Part shown: positions 44,056-52,296 of the stretch, piece after piece
How positions within the stretch are numbered: position 1 is the first letter of the stretch
Layout: every line of letters starts with the position of its first letter
Origin: RUG14223 sp051881075
Lineage (GTDB): Bacteria; Bacillota; Clostridia; Oscillospirales; Acutalibacteraceae
Assembly (NCBI GenBank): GCA_051881075.1
Contig: JBJEPE010000033.1
Coordinates: forward strand, 1-64,000
DNA: 64,000 nucleotides
Direction of reading: 5' to 3'
Translations under genes and position numbers: made by a program
The notes under the pieces: model-generated
What the model saw: the letters and a program-made list of their open reading frames with translations, nothing else
The model's database searches: none
What the model was told of the DNA's origin: nothing

Positions 44056-44760
44056 TTGAGTGAACAATACGACATTCACACCCATATTTTACCTCGTATG
44101 GATGACGGTCCCAAGACGGTTAAAGAATCCATAGAGATGCTTAGACGATTAAAAGAACAGGGTGTAAAAAATGTAATATTCACACCTCATTATTACTCAG
44201 ACAGCGAGAGTATAGACAGCTTTTTGCAACGTAGAAGTCAATCGTACGATCTTATAAAGAACTCTATACCCGACGATATGAATATAAAACTCGGCAGCGA
44301 AGTATATGTATCTGATATTCTTTTTAATAGAGATGACCTTACTCCGCTATGTCTGTCAAACAGACGCTACATTTTGCTGGAGTTTCCGTTTTATTCTTCT
44401 TTTCATGAGAAGTCATTGGATGATTTGCAGGCTATAATGTACAATTACAATGTAAAGCCGGTGCTTGCGCATATAGAACGCTATAAAAGACTACTTGATA
44501 GCATAGGCGCTGTTGAGCGTCTTGTCCGTTTAGGATGTTATCTTCAGGTGGATATTTCTACATTCAATGATTCTATAGCCATGCGTAAGATATCAAAATT
44601 ATTTGATAGGCACTTAATAGGTCTTATCGCAACAGATTGTCATAATATGACGACTAGGATACCGACCTATAGCTATGGAACGAAATATATTGCAGCTAAA
44701 TATGGTAGAGGGTACTTAGAAAAGATTATGGATAATGCAAAAGAGATATACGGCGATTAA
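44056..44760 (+). CDS. CpsB/YwqE-type PHP-domain tyrosine phosphatase
   Basis: A 234-residue Mn-dependent phosphatase of the family that dephosphorylates the tyrosine kinase controlling capsule or exopolysaccharide chain length. Metal ligands are in the expected places: DIHTHILPRMDDGP at the N-terminus, FTPHYY, LLEFPF, VLAHIERY and IATDCHN. The GTG at 44047 is too close to AAGG, so TTG at 44056 is chosen. Unusually, no capsule or Wzz/tyrosine-kinase gene is adjacent, so its substrate protein lies elsewhere. It appears monocistronic. Confidence 0.88.
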   Translation: MSEQYDIHTHILPRMDDGPKTVKESIEMLRRLKEQGVKNVIFTPHYYSDSESIDSFLQRRSQSYDLIKNSIPDDMNIKLGSEVYVSDILFNRDDLTPLCLSNRRYILLEFPFYSSFHEKSLDDLQAIMYNYNVKPVLAHIERYKRLLDSIGAVERLVRLGCYLQVDISTFNDSIAMRKISKLFDRHLIGLIATDCHNMTTRIPTYSYGTKYIAAKYGRGYLEKIMDNAKEIYGD

Positions 44761-44927
44761 GCTGCATTATTTAGCGTTATATAGGATTATACTTTAAAAT
44801 TTGTCGATGAATACTGCTACTTTGCAACCGTAAAGCATATAAACTTTATATTATATATTTTATTTTAGCAACAAAAAACAGTATTTTTATAATTATGATT
44901 ATTAAAGTATAAAAGGAAATAAAATCC

Positions 44928-46415
44928 ATGAAAACTAAAATTGTCTTTATAGTTTACTTTATTTTTTTATTCATTACAATTCCTTCCTATAAGTCGTATG
45001 CGGCAAGCGTTACATATTCTGAATTGGTGAATAAAGATGTTAAATACATCATTGAAGATAATAATATATTTTGCGTTGTAAGCTTGACAGACGACAGTAA
45101 GGCTTTCTGCCTATTGATAAGCGACACCGGAGTAACAAATTACTCGGTTCAGTACAAAGGTACCTTTAACAGCGCCAATTATTTCAACAATACTATTATA
45201 ATATCGTCCACCTTTTCTCCCGCTTATGTAAAAACAGATACGGTTTTAATATGCGCTTATGACGTTACCTGCGGCCGAGATAAAACATACGCATTTGATA
45301 TAACTGATTGCGAAGATGCAGACCTCATCACGGCTGATAATAAAAACAACGGTTATGCTGTATCAACTAAAACTGACTCAAAAACCGTTGACGTTTTTTC
45401 GTACGTTACAAACGATTTTTCTAAGCTGGAACCAAATGTAGGGAAGATTTTTTCACTTTATCAGGACGGTAGTAATATTTATTTTTTAGGAGTCAACGGA
45501 TTGGCTGTATTTGATACAAATCTTCATAGCTTTATTAATAATATTCCATGCTCTATTCCGCATAAATTAGCATATGTTTGCGATGAAGTGTTATTGACCG
45601 AAAACGGCGATATTTACCTGTTTGAAGATAACACACTCACAAAAGTTGCAAATTGCTGTTACAGTGGTGGAAGTGCATTCTACAACAATGGAAATCTGTT
45701 TTATCTTAATGGAAATTCACTGTATGCGTATAATATATATTCTGAATGTGATTATTTGGCTTATGATACAGATGATATCATATTGGATTTTGCCGTATCC
45801 GATGAGAAAATAGGCATTCTTAAGCAGACATCAACAGGGGAAATCAACGTAGACTTTATACGCTTTGATAAATTGAACAAACAGATTTTAGATTTGGTAG
45901 ATGAATTTCTTGCAGAATCTAGTAGTTCTTATATAGGTTTTTCCCTTGATCCGGATTCTGAGAGTAAAGATAATGCCGAAACATATGCTCCAGACAATCC
46001 ACCTATCGAAATTTCCGATATAATTTCAAAAAGCTACACCATAGACAGTGTAAATAAGAATATTTACAATTTTTCAGGTGAAATATCGGTCAATAACTTT
46101 AAAAGTCTTGCGGATGACAATCTGACCGTTAATATTTATCGAGCAGATATGTCTGAAAAGACATCCGGTAATTTGGCAACAGGAATGAAAGTGCTTTTTA
46201 CAACCTCAGACGGTGAAAGCGATGTATATGACGCAGTAGTATACGGTGATGTGACCGGTGACGGAAATATAAATTCTAACGACTTAGGCACGATATCCGA
46301 ACAAATATTAGGCGAGCAAACGCTTGACGGAGTATTTTATACTGCCGGAGATATAGATAACTCAGGTAACATAAGCTGTGCTGATTGGCTTAAGTTTATG
46401 CAACTTTATAACTAA
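44928..46415 (+). CDS. Secreted dockerin protein with propeller-like repeats
   Basis: A 495-residue exported protein. Signal peptide at about 1-25 (YKSYA cleavage). The body (about 30-330) is beta-rich with irregular repeats of the kind seen in beta-propellers (for example YFLGVNGLAVFDTN, IYLFEDNTLTKV, FYLNGNSLYAYNI). A linker and a beta domain precede the C-terminal dockerin (about 435-495), with calcium loops DVTGDGNINSNDL and DIDNSGNISCADW. Such proteins attach to cohesin scaffolds; no catalytic residues are recognisable, so a carbohydrate- or protein-binding role is possible. ATG follows AAAGGAAAT. It lies 18 bases before a DprA-like gene on the same strand, though they need not be functionally linked. 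Confidence 0.8.
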   Translation: MKTKIVFIVYFIFLFITIPSYKSYAASVTYSELVNKDVKYIIEDNNIFCVVSLTDDSKAFCLLISDTGVTNYSVQYKGTFNSANYFNNTIIISSTFSPAYVKTDTVLICAYDVTCGRDKTYAFDITDCEDADLITADNKNNGYAVSTKTDSKTVDVFSYVTNDFSKLEPNVGKIFSLYQDGSNIYFLGVNGLAVFDTNLHSFINNIPCSIPHKLAYVCDEVLLTENGDIYLFEDNTLTKVANCCYSGGSAFYNNGNLFYLNGNSLYAYNIYSECDYLAYDTDDIILDFAVSDEKIGILKQTSTGEINVDFIRFDKLNKQILDLVDEFLAESSSSYIGFSLDPDSESKDNAETYAPDNPPIEISDIISKSYTIDSVNKNIYNFSGEISVNNFKSLADDNLTVNIYRADMSEKTSGNLATGMKVLFTTSDGESDVYDAVVYGDVTGDGNINSNDLGTISEQILGEQTLDGVFYTAGDIDNSGNISCADWLKFMQLYN

Positions 46416-46433
46416 TTTTAAGGACGGTAATTT

Positions 46434-47342
46434 ATGCCTGATATAATGCCTAACCCAAATTCTTTTGTAATCAAAGTATTATGCACGCCTACATCAATAG
46501 ATAATAATGTAAAGCCGTACTCATCCGTAGAATGGTCACAGCTTGCAAGCTATCTGCATATTAATGGACTCGATCCGGCTGATTTATTGCTCCTCAACAG
46601 TAATGATGAAGCTACAGGATATCTTAAAGAACACATACGTTCCAGAATAGGCAAACTATTCGGTTTTGAACGCTTACGCATATTGTCCAAGTTAATGTAT
46701 AACTATCGCAGAGTAGGAATACATATCGTAACACGTGCCGATTGGCAATATCCGCAAACGCTTAAAACAAATTTGCACGCAGATTGTCCGCCATTGCTTT
46801 ACTGTATAGGCGATATCCGACTGCTATGCGACAGTCCGTCACTTATACTTTCATCAAGGAAAATAGATAAAGCCGCAAAGGATTATGCAACCGACCTTGC
46901 CAAGTGCTTGGCACTCGATAATCACACCGTTGCTATAGCAGATACAGAGGAAGATGGCATATCAGGTACAGTAATAAATACGGTGATAAATCATGACGGC
47001 AAGGTAATTATGTGGGTAAACGGCAATATGTTGTCACATATTAAGCAGAGCAACATTATCAACGCTATTGAAGGCGGTAAGCTTCTTATAGTTTCTGCCG
47101 TTGAGCCTACATCTAATCACACATCACAGAATATAGCCCTAGGAGATAAGTGTCTTTACGCTATGAGTGAACGAATAATAGTGATCAAGGTAAATGACGG
47201 ATTTGGTACCGTATGGCGTAGCCTGACAGATAACTTCAGCGATTATTCCGATAAACTTTATTGTGTAAACGATTCTGATTACGCAGGCAATATGCACCTG
47301 ATAGAAATGGGAGCCAAACCCCTAAACGAATACATATTTTAA
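46434..47342 (+). CDS. Divergent DprA-like (SMF) protein
   Basis: A 302-residue protein with the layout of DprA. The stretch DWQYPQTLKTNLHADCPPLLYCIGD is typical of the region before the Rossmann fold. However the nucleotide-fold motifs are eroded: the usual GSR-type loop is SSRKIDKAAKDYA and the GIDxxAH helix is replaced by DGISGTVIN. No C-terminal winged helix is seen. DprA binds single-stranded DNA and loads RecA; this copy may be a paralogue with changed binding. ATG follows AAGGACGG. It is 79 bases ahead of hemW. The family call is moderate. Confidence 0.6.
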   Translation: MPDIMPNPNSFVIKVLCTPTSIDNNVKPYSSVEWSQLASYLHINGLDPADLLLLNSNDEATGYLKEHIRSRIGKLFGFERLRILSKLMYNYRRVGIHIVTRADWQYPQTLKTNLHADCPPLLYCIGDIRLLCDSPSLILSSRKIDKAAKDYATDLAKCLALDNHTVAIADTEEDGISGTVINTVINHDGKVIMWVNGNMLSHIKQSNIINAIEGGKLLIVSAVEPTSNHTSQNIALGDKCLYAMSERIIVIKVNDGFGTVWRSLTDNFSDYSDKLYCVNDSDYAGNMHLIEMGAKPLNEYIF

Positions 47343-47420
47343 ATATAAATGTTTACATTACGCAAACAGAAATCGTTTATCAGCATACATTTATTTATAA
47401 GAAAAGGAGAAATTTCGTGT

Positions 47421-48527
47421 ATGAAAAATATAGGCTTGTATATACACGTACCGTTTTGCAACGGAAAATGCCCATATTGCGATTTTTTTTCTATTAATTT
47501 AAATTCTGCTGAGGCTGACAGATATACGAATAAGATAATCGAAAAAATCGAGAATTTATCAAACAATACAGAATGTAAAGCAGATACACTTTATATTGGT
47601 GGCGGCACTCCGAGCATACTTGGTACTGAACGAATAGTGAGTATAATGGATAGCGCACGGCATTTTTTGACCGGTGAATACGAGGCAACTATAGAGGTAA
47701 ACCCGACATCACGGGCAGACGTTGACTTTGAACTGCTGCACAGGGCAGGAATTAACCGTGTATCTATCGGTTTGCAGTCCGCAAACGATAACGAGCTTAA
47801 AGTTCTGGGTAGAAAGCACACCGCACAGGATGCCGCAAATACCGTACAGCTTGCACGTAAGGCAGGTTTTGAAAATATATCGCTTGACCTTATGCTTGCT
47901 GTACCCGGACAGACTTTAAACTCATTAAAACACAGCATCGACTTTTGCAAAGATTGCAATGTTGAGCATATCTCAGCATATATTCTCAAGATTGAGGACG
48001 GTACACCGTATGCTAAGATGAAAGATAGTCTGAATCTATTTGATGATGATACACAGGCAGATTTCTATAGTTTTGCCTGTGATTATCTGAGTAAGTGCGG
48101 TTACTATCAGTATGAGATATCAAACTTTTGCAAAAAGAATAAATACAGCAGACACAATTTAAAGTACTGGAATTGTGAGGAATATATCGGTATAGGAGCC
48201 TCTGCACATTCATTCTTTGAGGGTAAACGATTTTATTATCCGCGAAGCTTTGAGGATTTTTATGCAGACAGGATTATTTACGACGGAGAAGGCGGAGATG
48301 AGTACGAATATGTGATGCTTGCTCTCAGGCTTTCAACGGGGATAATATTCAGTGATTTTAAATCACGTTTTGGCTATGATTTTCCATTAAAAAAGTGCCT
48401 GCCGCTATTTAATGCCTTATCACAAGATGACCTTATCACGCTTGATAACAGGTCAGTTCATCTGACGCAAAAGGGCTTTCTGGTTTCAAACTCAATAATC
48501 GCAAAAATAACCGATACAGCCTTTTAA
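47421..48527 (+). CDS. hemW: Radical SAM heme chaperone HemW (HemN-like)
   Basis: A 368-residue radical SAM protein. The 4Fe-4S motif CNGKCPYCDF (CxxxCxxC) sits near residues 15-24, followed by TLYIGGGTPSIL, NRVSIGLQSAND and LDLMLAVPGQT, then a C-terminal HemW domain with ISNFCKKNKYSRHNLKYW. HemW inserts heme; true HemN (coproporphyrinogen dehydrogenase) needs further N-terminal residues that are absent. ATG 47421 follows AAAAGGAGA; a longer frame from 47349 lacks a ribosome site. No heme synthesis genes are near. Confidence 0.92.
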   Translation: MKNIGLYIHVPFCNGKCPYCDFFSINLNSAEADRYTNKIIEKIENLSNNTECKADTLYIGGGTPSILGTERIVSIMDSARHFLTGEYEATIEVNPTSRADVDFELLHRAGINRVSIGLQSANDNELKVLGRKHTAQDAANTVQLARKAGFENISLDLMLAVPGQTLNSLKHSIDFCKDCNVEHISAYILKIEDGTPYAKMKDSLNLFDDDTQADFYSFACDYLSKCGYYQYEISNFCKKNKYSRHNLKYWNCEEYIGIGASAHSFFEGKRFYYPRSFEDFYADRIIYDGEGGDEYEYVMLALRLSTGIIFSDFKSRFGYDFPLKKCLPLFNALSQDDLITLDNRSVHLTQKGFLVSNSIIAKITDTAF

Positions 48528-48548
48528 GTCAAGGCTTATAGAATACAG

Positions 48549-48581
48549 AAAGGAAGTCGCCTATTATTGATGCTATAGGCG
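48549..48581 (+). promoter_or_regulatory. Ribosome site followed by hairpin upstream of the methyltransferase
   Basis: AAAGGA (48549-48554) is 35 bases before the ATG (48590). Between them CGCCTAT (48558-48564) pairs perfectly with ATAGGCG (48575-48581). Folding brings the ribosome site to about 11 bases from the start. A weak AGG within the hairpin's 3' arm is an alternative site. Confidence 0.45.
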
Positions 48582-48589
48582 CAATAAAC

Positions 48590-49711
48590 ATGAATAATAA
48601 TTTTAAACTTGTAATACCGTGCCTACTCGGAATAGAGGGCGTGCTTGCCGATGAATTGCGTAGAATGGGCGCACAGAATGTAGAACCCGAAAACGGCAGA
48701 GTTGTTTTTGACGGAGATTTTAATATGCTGGCCAGAGCTAATATCTGCTCACGCTACGGTGAGCGTGTACAAATTCTGCTTGCACGGTTTAAGGCAATGA
48801 GCTTTGAAGAGCTTTTTCAGGGGGTAAAGGCAATAGAATGGGAAAATTTCATAGGTAAAGATGATAAATTCCCCGTTAAGGGAAGAGCATTAAGCTCTAA
48901 GCTTTCCAGTATTCCGGATTGCCAGTCAATAATCAAAAAAGCCGTTGTTGAACGCCTTAAGAGCAAATACAATATAAACTGGTTTCAAGAAACAGGTTCT
49001 TTATATCAGATTCAATTTTTGATTATGAAAGATACGGTAAGTATTATGCTTGATGCATCGGGCGCAGGCCTGCACAAGCGTGGCTATAGAGCCGTATCTA
49101 CGGAAGCACCTATAAAAGAAACTCTTGCCTGTGCAATGGCGGATCTATCACATATCAGACGTAACAGCTTAGTGTATGATCCCTTCTGCGGCTCAGGTAC
49201 TATACTTATAGAATCCGCACTTAAAGCAATGAATATTGCTCCCGGCATACAAAGGACTTTTTCCTCCGAAAACTGGAGTATCATACCACAGAATATATGG
49301 CAAGAGGAAAGAGGACTTGCCATAAGCAAAGAGGTCAGGGACTGTGATTTCTATGCCTATGGATATGATATTGATAAAAACGCAGTAGATATAGCTTACA
49401 ATAACGCCGTAAAAGCAGGTGTAGCCGATAAAATAAATTTCTCAGTAAGAGATGTACGTGACTTTGACGAAAGTAGCGAAAAAGGCGCAGTAGTTTGCAA
49501 TCCACCTTACGGCGAGCGATTGTTGGATATACGTGAAGCGCAAGAGCTTTATACGATTGTAGGCGAAAAATTTACGCAAAAAAGCGGTTGGAGTTACTCA
49601 ATAATAAGCCCTGATGATGACTTTGAACAGTTTTTCGGCAGAAAAGCAGATAAACGCCGTAAATTATACAATGGAATGATAAAGTGTCAGCTTTATATGT
49701 ACTTTAAGTAA
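48590..49711 (+). CDS. THUMP-domain class I SAM-dependent 23S rRNA/RNA methyltransferase
   Basis: A 373-residue enzyme of the RlmL/YpsC family that methylates an RNA guanine N2. The N-terminal region (about 1-60) is ferredoxin-like, the THUMP domain follows (about 60-165), and the SAM-binding domain has VYDPFCGSGTILIES (about 198-213), GYDIDKNAVDIAYNN and the catalytic NPPYGERL (about 303-310). The C-terminal PGIQRTFSSENW is also a family feature. It is shorter than E. coli RlmL, which is fused to a second methyltransferase. The ribosome site is separated from the ATG by a hairpin. Confidence 0.9.
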   Translation: MNNNFKLVIPCLLGIEGVLADELRRMGAQNVEPENGRVVFDGDFNMLARANICSRYGERVQILLARFKAMSFEELFQGVKAIEWENFIGKDDKFPVKGRALSSKLSSIPDCQSIIKKAVVERLKSKYNINWFQETGSLYQIQFLIMKDTVSIMLDASGAGLHKRGYRAVSTEAPIKETLACAMADLSHIRRNSLVYDPFCGSGTILIESALKAMNIAPGIQRTFSSENWSIIPQNIWQEERGLAISKEVRDCDFYAYGYDIDKNAVDIAYNNAVKAGVADKINFSVRDVRDFDESSEKGAVVCNPPYGERLLDIREAQELYTIVGEKFTQKSGWSYSIISPDDDFEQFFGRKADKRRKLYNGMIKCQLYMYFK

Positions 49712-49727
49712 TTTTTTGTAAAATGCC

Positions 49728-49755
49728 TGAAACATTTTGCCGACTATAGCTGTAT
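49728..49755 (+). promoter_or_regulatory. ECF-type promoter upstream of the sigma factor
   Basis: TGAAAC (49728-49733), 16-base spacer, CTGTAT (49750-49755). The first 13 bases and the last six are identical to the element at 50436, with the same spacing. The -35 matches the SigW-type TGAAAC consensus, and the next gene encodes an ECF sigma factor, so autoregulation is likely. Confidence 0.75.
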
Positions 49756-49780
49756 ATTAAGTGAAAGGGGCGAGTAAATA

Positions 49781-50293
49781 ATGGTTCTTTTTTCAGTATC
49801 AACATTAAGCGGAAGTTATGAATTTAAAGCCAAGTTTTCCGATATCGTAAAAGAATACTCAGATATGGTATATAGAATATGCTACGTTTATTTAAAAAAT
49901 AAGAGTGATGCGGAGGACGCTTATCAGGACACATTCCTTAAGCTTTATACATCTTACAATGACTTTGATAATACCGACCATCTGCGTGCATGGCTTATAA
50001 CCACATCAGGTAACATATGTAAGAATATGCTTGATAAGGCTAAGGTGCGTACTCATGATGAGCTTAACGAGGAGCTTTGCGGAATGATAGACGACACTAT
50101 GAAGCGTGATGTAGTATTTGCGGTAATGCAGTTACCTGTTATGTACAAGCAAATAGTGTATCTATATTATTATGAGGGTTATTCAACTGCCGAGATAGCA
50201 CGTATAGAGGACTGTAAAGAGCCAACCGTAAGAACTCGCCTTGCAAGAGCAAGAGAAATGCTGAAAGCTCAGCTTTCGGAGTATATGGGCTGA
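49781..50293 (+). CDS. ECF RNA polymerase sigma factor
   Basis: A 170-residue sigma-70 family member with region 2 (DMVYRICYVYLKNKSDAEDAYQDTFLKLY, about residues 29-57) and region 4 (LPVMYKQIVYLYYYEGYSTAEIARIEDCKEPTVRTRLARAREML, about 115-160), and none of regions 1 or 3. The ATG follows AAAGGGG. No anti-sigma gene lies next to it, which is usual for ECF factors; instead a VWA membrane protein with the identical promoter element lies downstream. That protein is the likely target, and possibly the regulator. Signal unknown. Confidence 0.93.
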   Translation: MVLFSVSTLSGSYEFKAKFSDIVKEYSDMVYRICYVYLKNKSDAEDAYQDTFLKLYTSYNDFDNTDHLRAWLITTSGNICKNMLDKAKVRTHDELNEELCGMIDDTMKRDVVFAVMQLPVMYKQIVYLYYYEGYSTAEIARIEDCKEPTVRTRLARAREMLKAQLSEYMG

Positions 50294-50304
50294 TATATAA
50301 AATT

Positions 50305-50360
50305 CCGATCAAATCACTATTCTTTATTCTTAAGAATTTGTTATTTGATCGGTTTTGCTT
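50305..50360 (+). terminator. Intrinsic terminator after the sigma factor gene
   Basis: CCGATCAAAT (50305-50314) pairs with ATTTGATCGG (50343-50352), with an inner TTCTTAAGAA palindrome, followed by TTTTGCTTTT. The downstream gene therefore needs its own ECF promoter. Confidence 0.8.
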
Positions 50361-50435
50361 TTATTGGGTATTAATTCGCATCTGATTTTTAAATTATTGG
50401 GCTTTATAAAGTTTTTTAAAAATTTTATTTTTTTA

Positions 50436-50463
50436 TGAAACATTTTGCTGTCATTAACTGTAT
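50436..50463 (+). promoter_or_regulatory. ECF-type promoter upstream of the VWA gene
   Basis: TGAAAC (50436-50441), 16-base spacer, CTGTAT (50458-50463), sharing the 13-base TGAAACATTTTGC and the CTGTAT with the element at 49728 and the same 22-base register. The intervening nine bases differ, as expected of a promoter pair and not a duplication. Confidence 0.75.
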
Positions 50464-50522
50464 TCGGTATGAAAGGGTCAAAAAACAAAACTTTTATCAC
50501 TATTAAACAGGAGGCATAATTT

Positions 50523-52217
50523 ATGGAAAACAACAACTTGAATTTAAACCCTACGCAAGAACCGGAAGAAAATGTAAATAATCAGATTGCTGCATCTGAT
50601 GTACAGTCAAATCCGGAACAGCAGACAACAGACAATATTGAGGCTACAGAAACACCTGAAGCCCCTACAGACACAGAGGCCACTGCACAGCAGGATGCTA
50701 TAATAGCCGAGGGTATAAAGGGACTTGATGATATTAAAGCTGACGAAGCATTACCACAGCAGGTAGAGCAGGCGGTTGATAACCAAGCTTGTCCGGTTCC
50801 TCAAGCTGTTACACTTAGTGAGGTTAAGCCTAAGAAGAAGCATAAAGGTTTAAAAATTGCAATGTCAATAGCCGCTTGCTTTCTTGTACTTTTGTTAGTA
50901 GCCGCTCCGATTTTAAAGAACACTTTAAACGGTCTGTTAGAAGGCATTAGCGACAAAGCAGTAACTGCCATTAATGGTATAGACTCAAAGGATTTAACAG
51001 GCGGTTCCGCTTCTCTTAAAGGTGAACACGGAAAATTCAGTTTATCAGAAGAATTTGCTACGGATACATTCGATGGTAGTGCAGAGATAGGCGAAAGCAT
51101 TATGGACTCAATGGGCACAGATGACGGCAGTGGCCTCTCAGTTCTTACCCCTATAGAGCCTGAGCCGGACGACCCAGGCAAAGAAATCATAGAAACACCT
51201 TCTGCCGGTCAGCTTACAGCAGGCGAATGGAACGATAATAAAAACTGGGATTTCTTCTCAAAGGTTATAAAGTCCAATGCTGAGTTTGTAGAGTATCAAA
51301 AAAGTTTTTCAATCTATCCGAAAGAACGCCTTGAGGTTATAGTTAAATCAAGCGGAAATCCGGTAGTGAACGCAACAGTTACAGCTCTAAGTGCAGGCGG
51401 TGACGTTCTGTGGGTAGCAGTAACAGATAACGAGGGTACTGCATATCTTTTCCCAAGCCTTTTTGACGACAAGGCACAAAATGCAATAAGCAGCATAAAT
51501 GTAGTGTCAGGTGATAAGCAAAAGAGTGTTAAAGTAGACGGCAAGAGCAGTATAGAGGTTGATCTTGAATCAGCAAAAAAATATAGCAAGGCGCTTGACC
51601 TTATGTTCGTTATAGATACTACAGGCTCTATGACAGATGAGCTTTACTACTTACAGTGGGAGCTTAAAAACATAATTGAAACAGTTAAAGAACAAAATTC
51701 CAATATACCGGTAAGACTCAGCGTTAATTTCTACCGTGATGAGGGCGATGATTATGTTGTAAGAGATTATGAATTCAGCACGGATATCGACGAATGCGTT
51801 AGCAATCTTATAAAAGAAGAAGCCGAGGGCGGCGGAGACTATGAAGAAGCAGTTGAGCAGGCTCTTGAAAACGCAATAAACGACCACGATTGGAACAAGG
51901 ATGCTTACGCAAAGCTTGTATTCTTGGTTCTTGACGCTCCTGCACATGAAACAGACGAAATCACAGAGTCATTACATTCATCTATTGAAAAGGCAGCATC
52001 ACAGGGCATACGTGTTATTTCTGTAGCAGCCAGCGGCGTAGACAAGCGCACAGAAATGATGCTTCGCTCATTCGCTGTTGCAACAGGCGGAACATATACA
52101 TTCCTTACTGATGACAGCGGCATAGGCGGATCTCATATTGAGCCTACTATAGGTCAATTCACAGTCCGTCAATTCAACGAATGTATAATTGATGTAATAA
52201 ACAGTTACTTAAAATAA
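50523..52217 (+). CDS. Membrane-anchored von Willebrand A domain protein
   Basis: A 564-residue protein. The N-terminal 105 residues are an acidic, Gln/Thr/Pro/Glu-rich cytoplasmic region; a basic KPKKKHKG stretch and one transmembrane helix (about 113-137) follow, then an extracellular part with a carboxypeptidase-regulatory-like beta domain (about 265-325) and a VWA domain (about 358-560). The MIDAS motif is DTTGSM at 365-370, with the second metal-site threonine and acidic residues present. Likely a cell-surface binding protein controlled by the upstream ECF sigma factor. ATG follows AGGAGG. Confidence 0.85.
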   Translation: MENNNLNLNPTQEPEENVNNQIAASDVQSNPEQQTTDNIEATETPEAPTDTEATAQQDAIIAEGIKGLDDIKADEALPQQVEQAVDNQACPVPQAVTLSEVKPKKKHKGLKIAMSIAACFLVLLLVAAPILKNTLNGLLEGISDKAVTAINGIDSKDLTGGSASLKGEHGKFSLSEEFATDTFDGSAEIGESIMDSMGTDDGSGLSVLTPIEPEPDDPGKEIIETPSAGQLTAGEWNDNKNWDFFSKVIKSNAEFVEYQKSFSIYPKERLEVIVKSSGNPVVNATVTALSAGGDVLWVAVTDNEGTAYLFPSLFDDKAQNAISSINVVSGDKQKSVKVDGKSSIEVDLESAKKYSKALDLMFVIDTTGSMTDELYYLQWELKNIIETVKEQNSNIPVRLSVNFYRDEGDDYVVRDYEFSTDIDECVSNLIKEEAEGGGDYEEAVEQALENAINDHDWNKDAYAKLVFLVLDAPAHETDEITESLHSSIEKAASQGIRVISVAASGVDKRTEMMLRSFAVATGGTYTFLTDDSGIGGSHIEPTIGQFTVRQFNECIIDVINSYLK

Positions 52218-52237
52218 AAAAAATTAAAATAAAAAAT

Positions 52238-52284
52238 ATCACCGCATAGATTACGAAATGATATAATCCGTGCGGTGATTTTGT
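52238..52284 (+). terminator. Intrinsic terminator after the VWA gene
   Basis: ATCACCGCA (52238-52246) pairs with TGCGGTGAT (52271-52279), with TTTTGTGTTTT after. The convergent prfC lies directly downstream. Confidence 0.8.
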
Positions 52285-52296
52285 GTTTTATAATTA

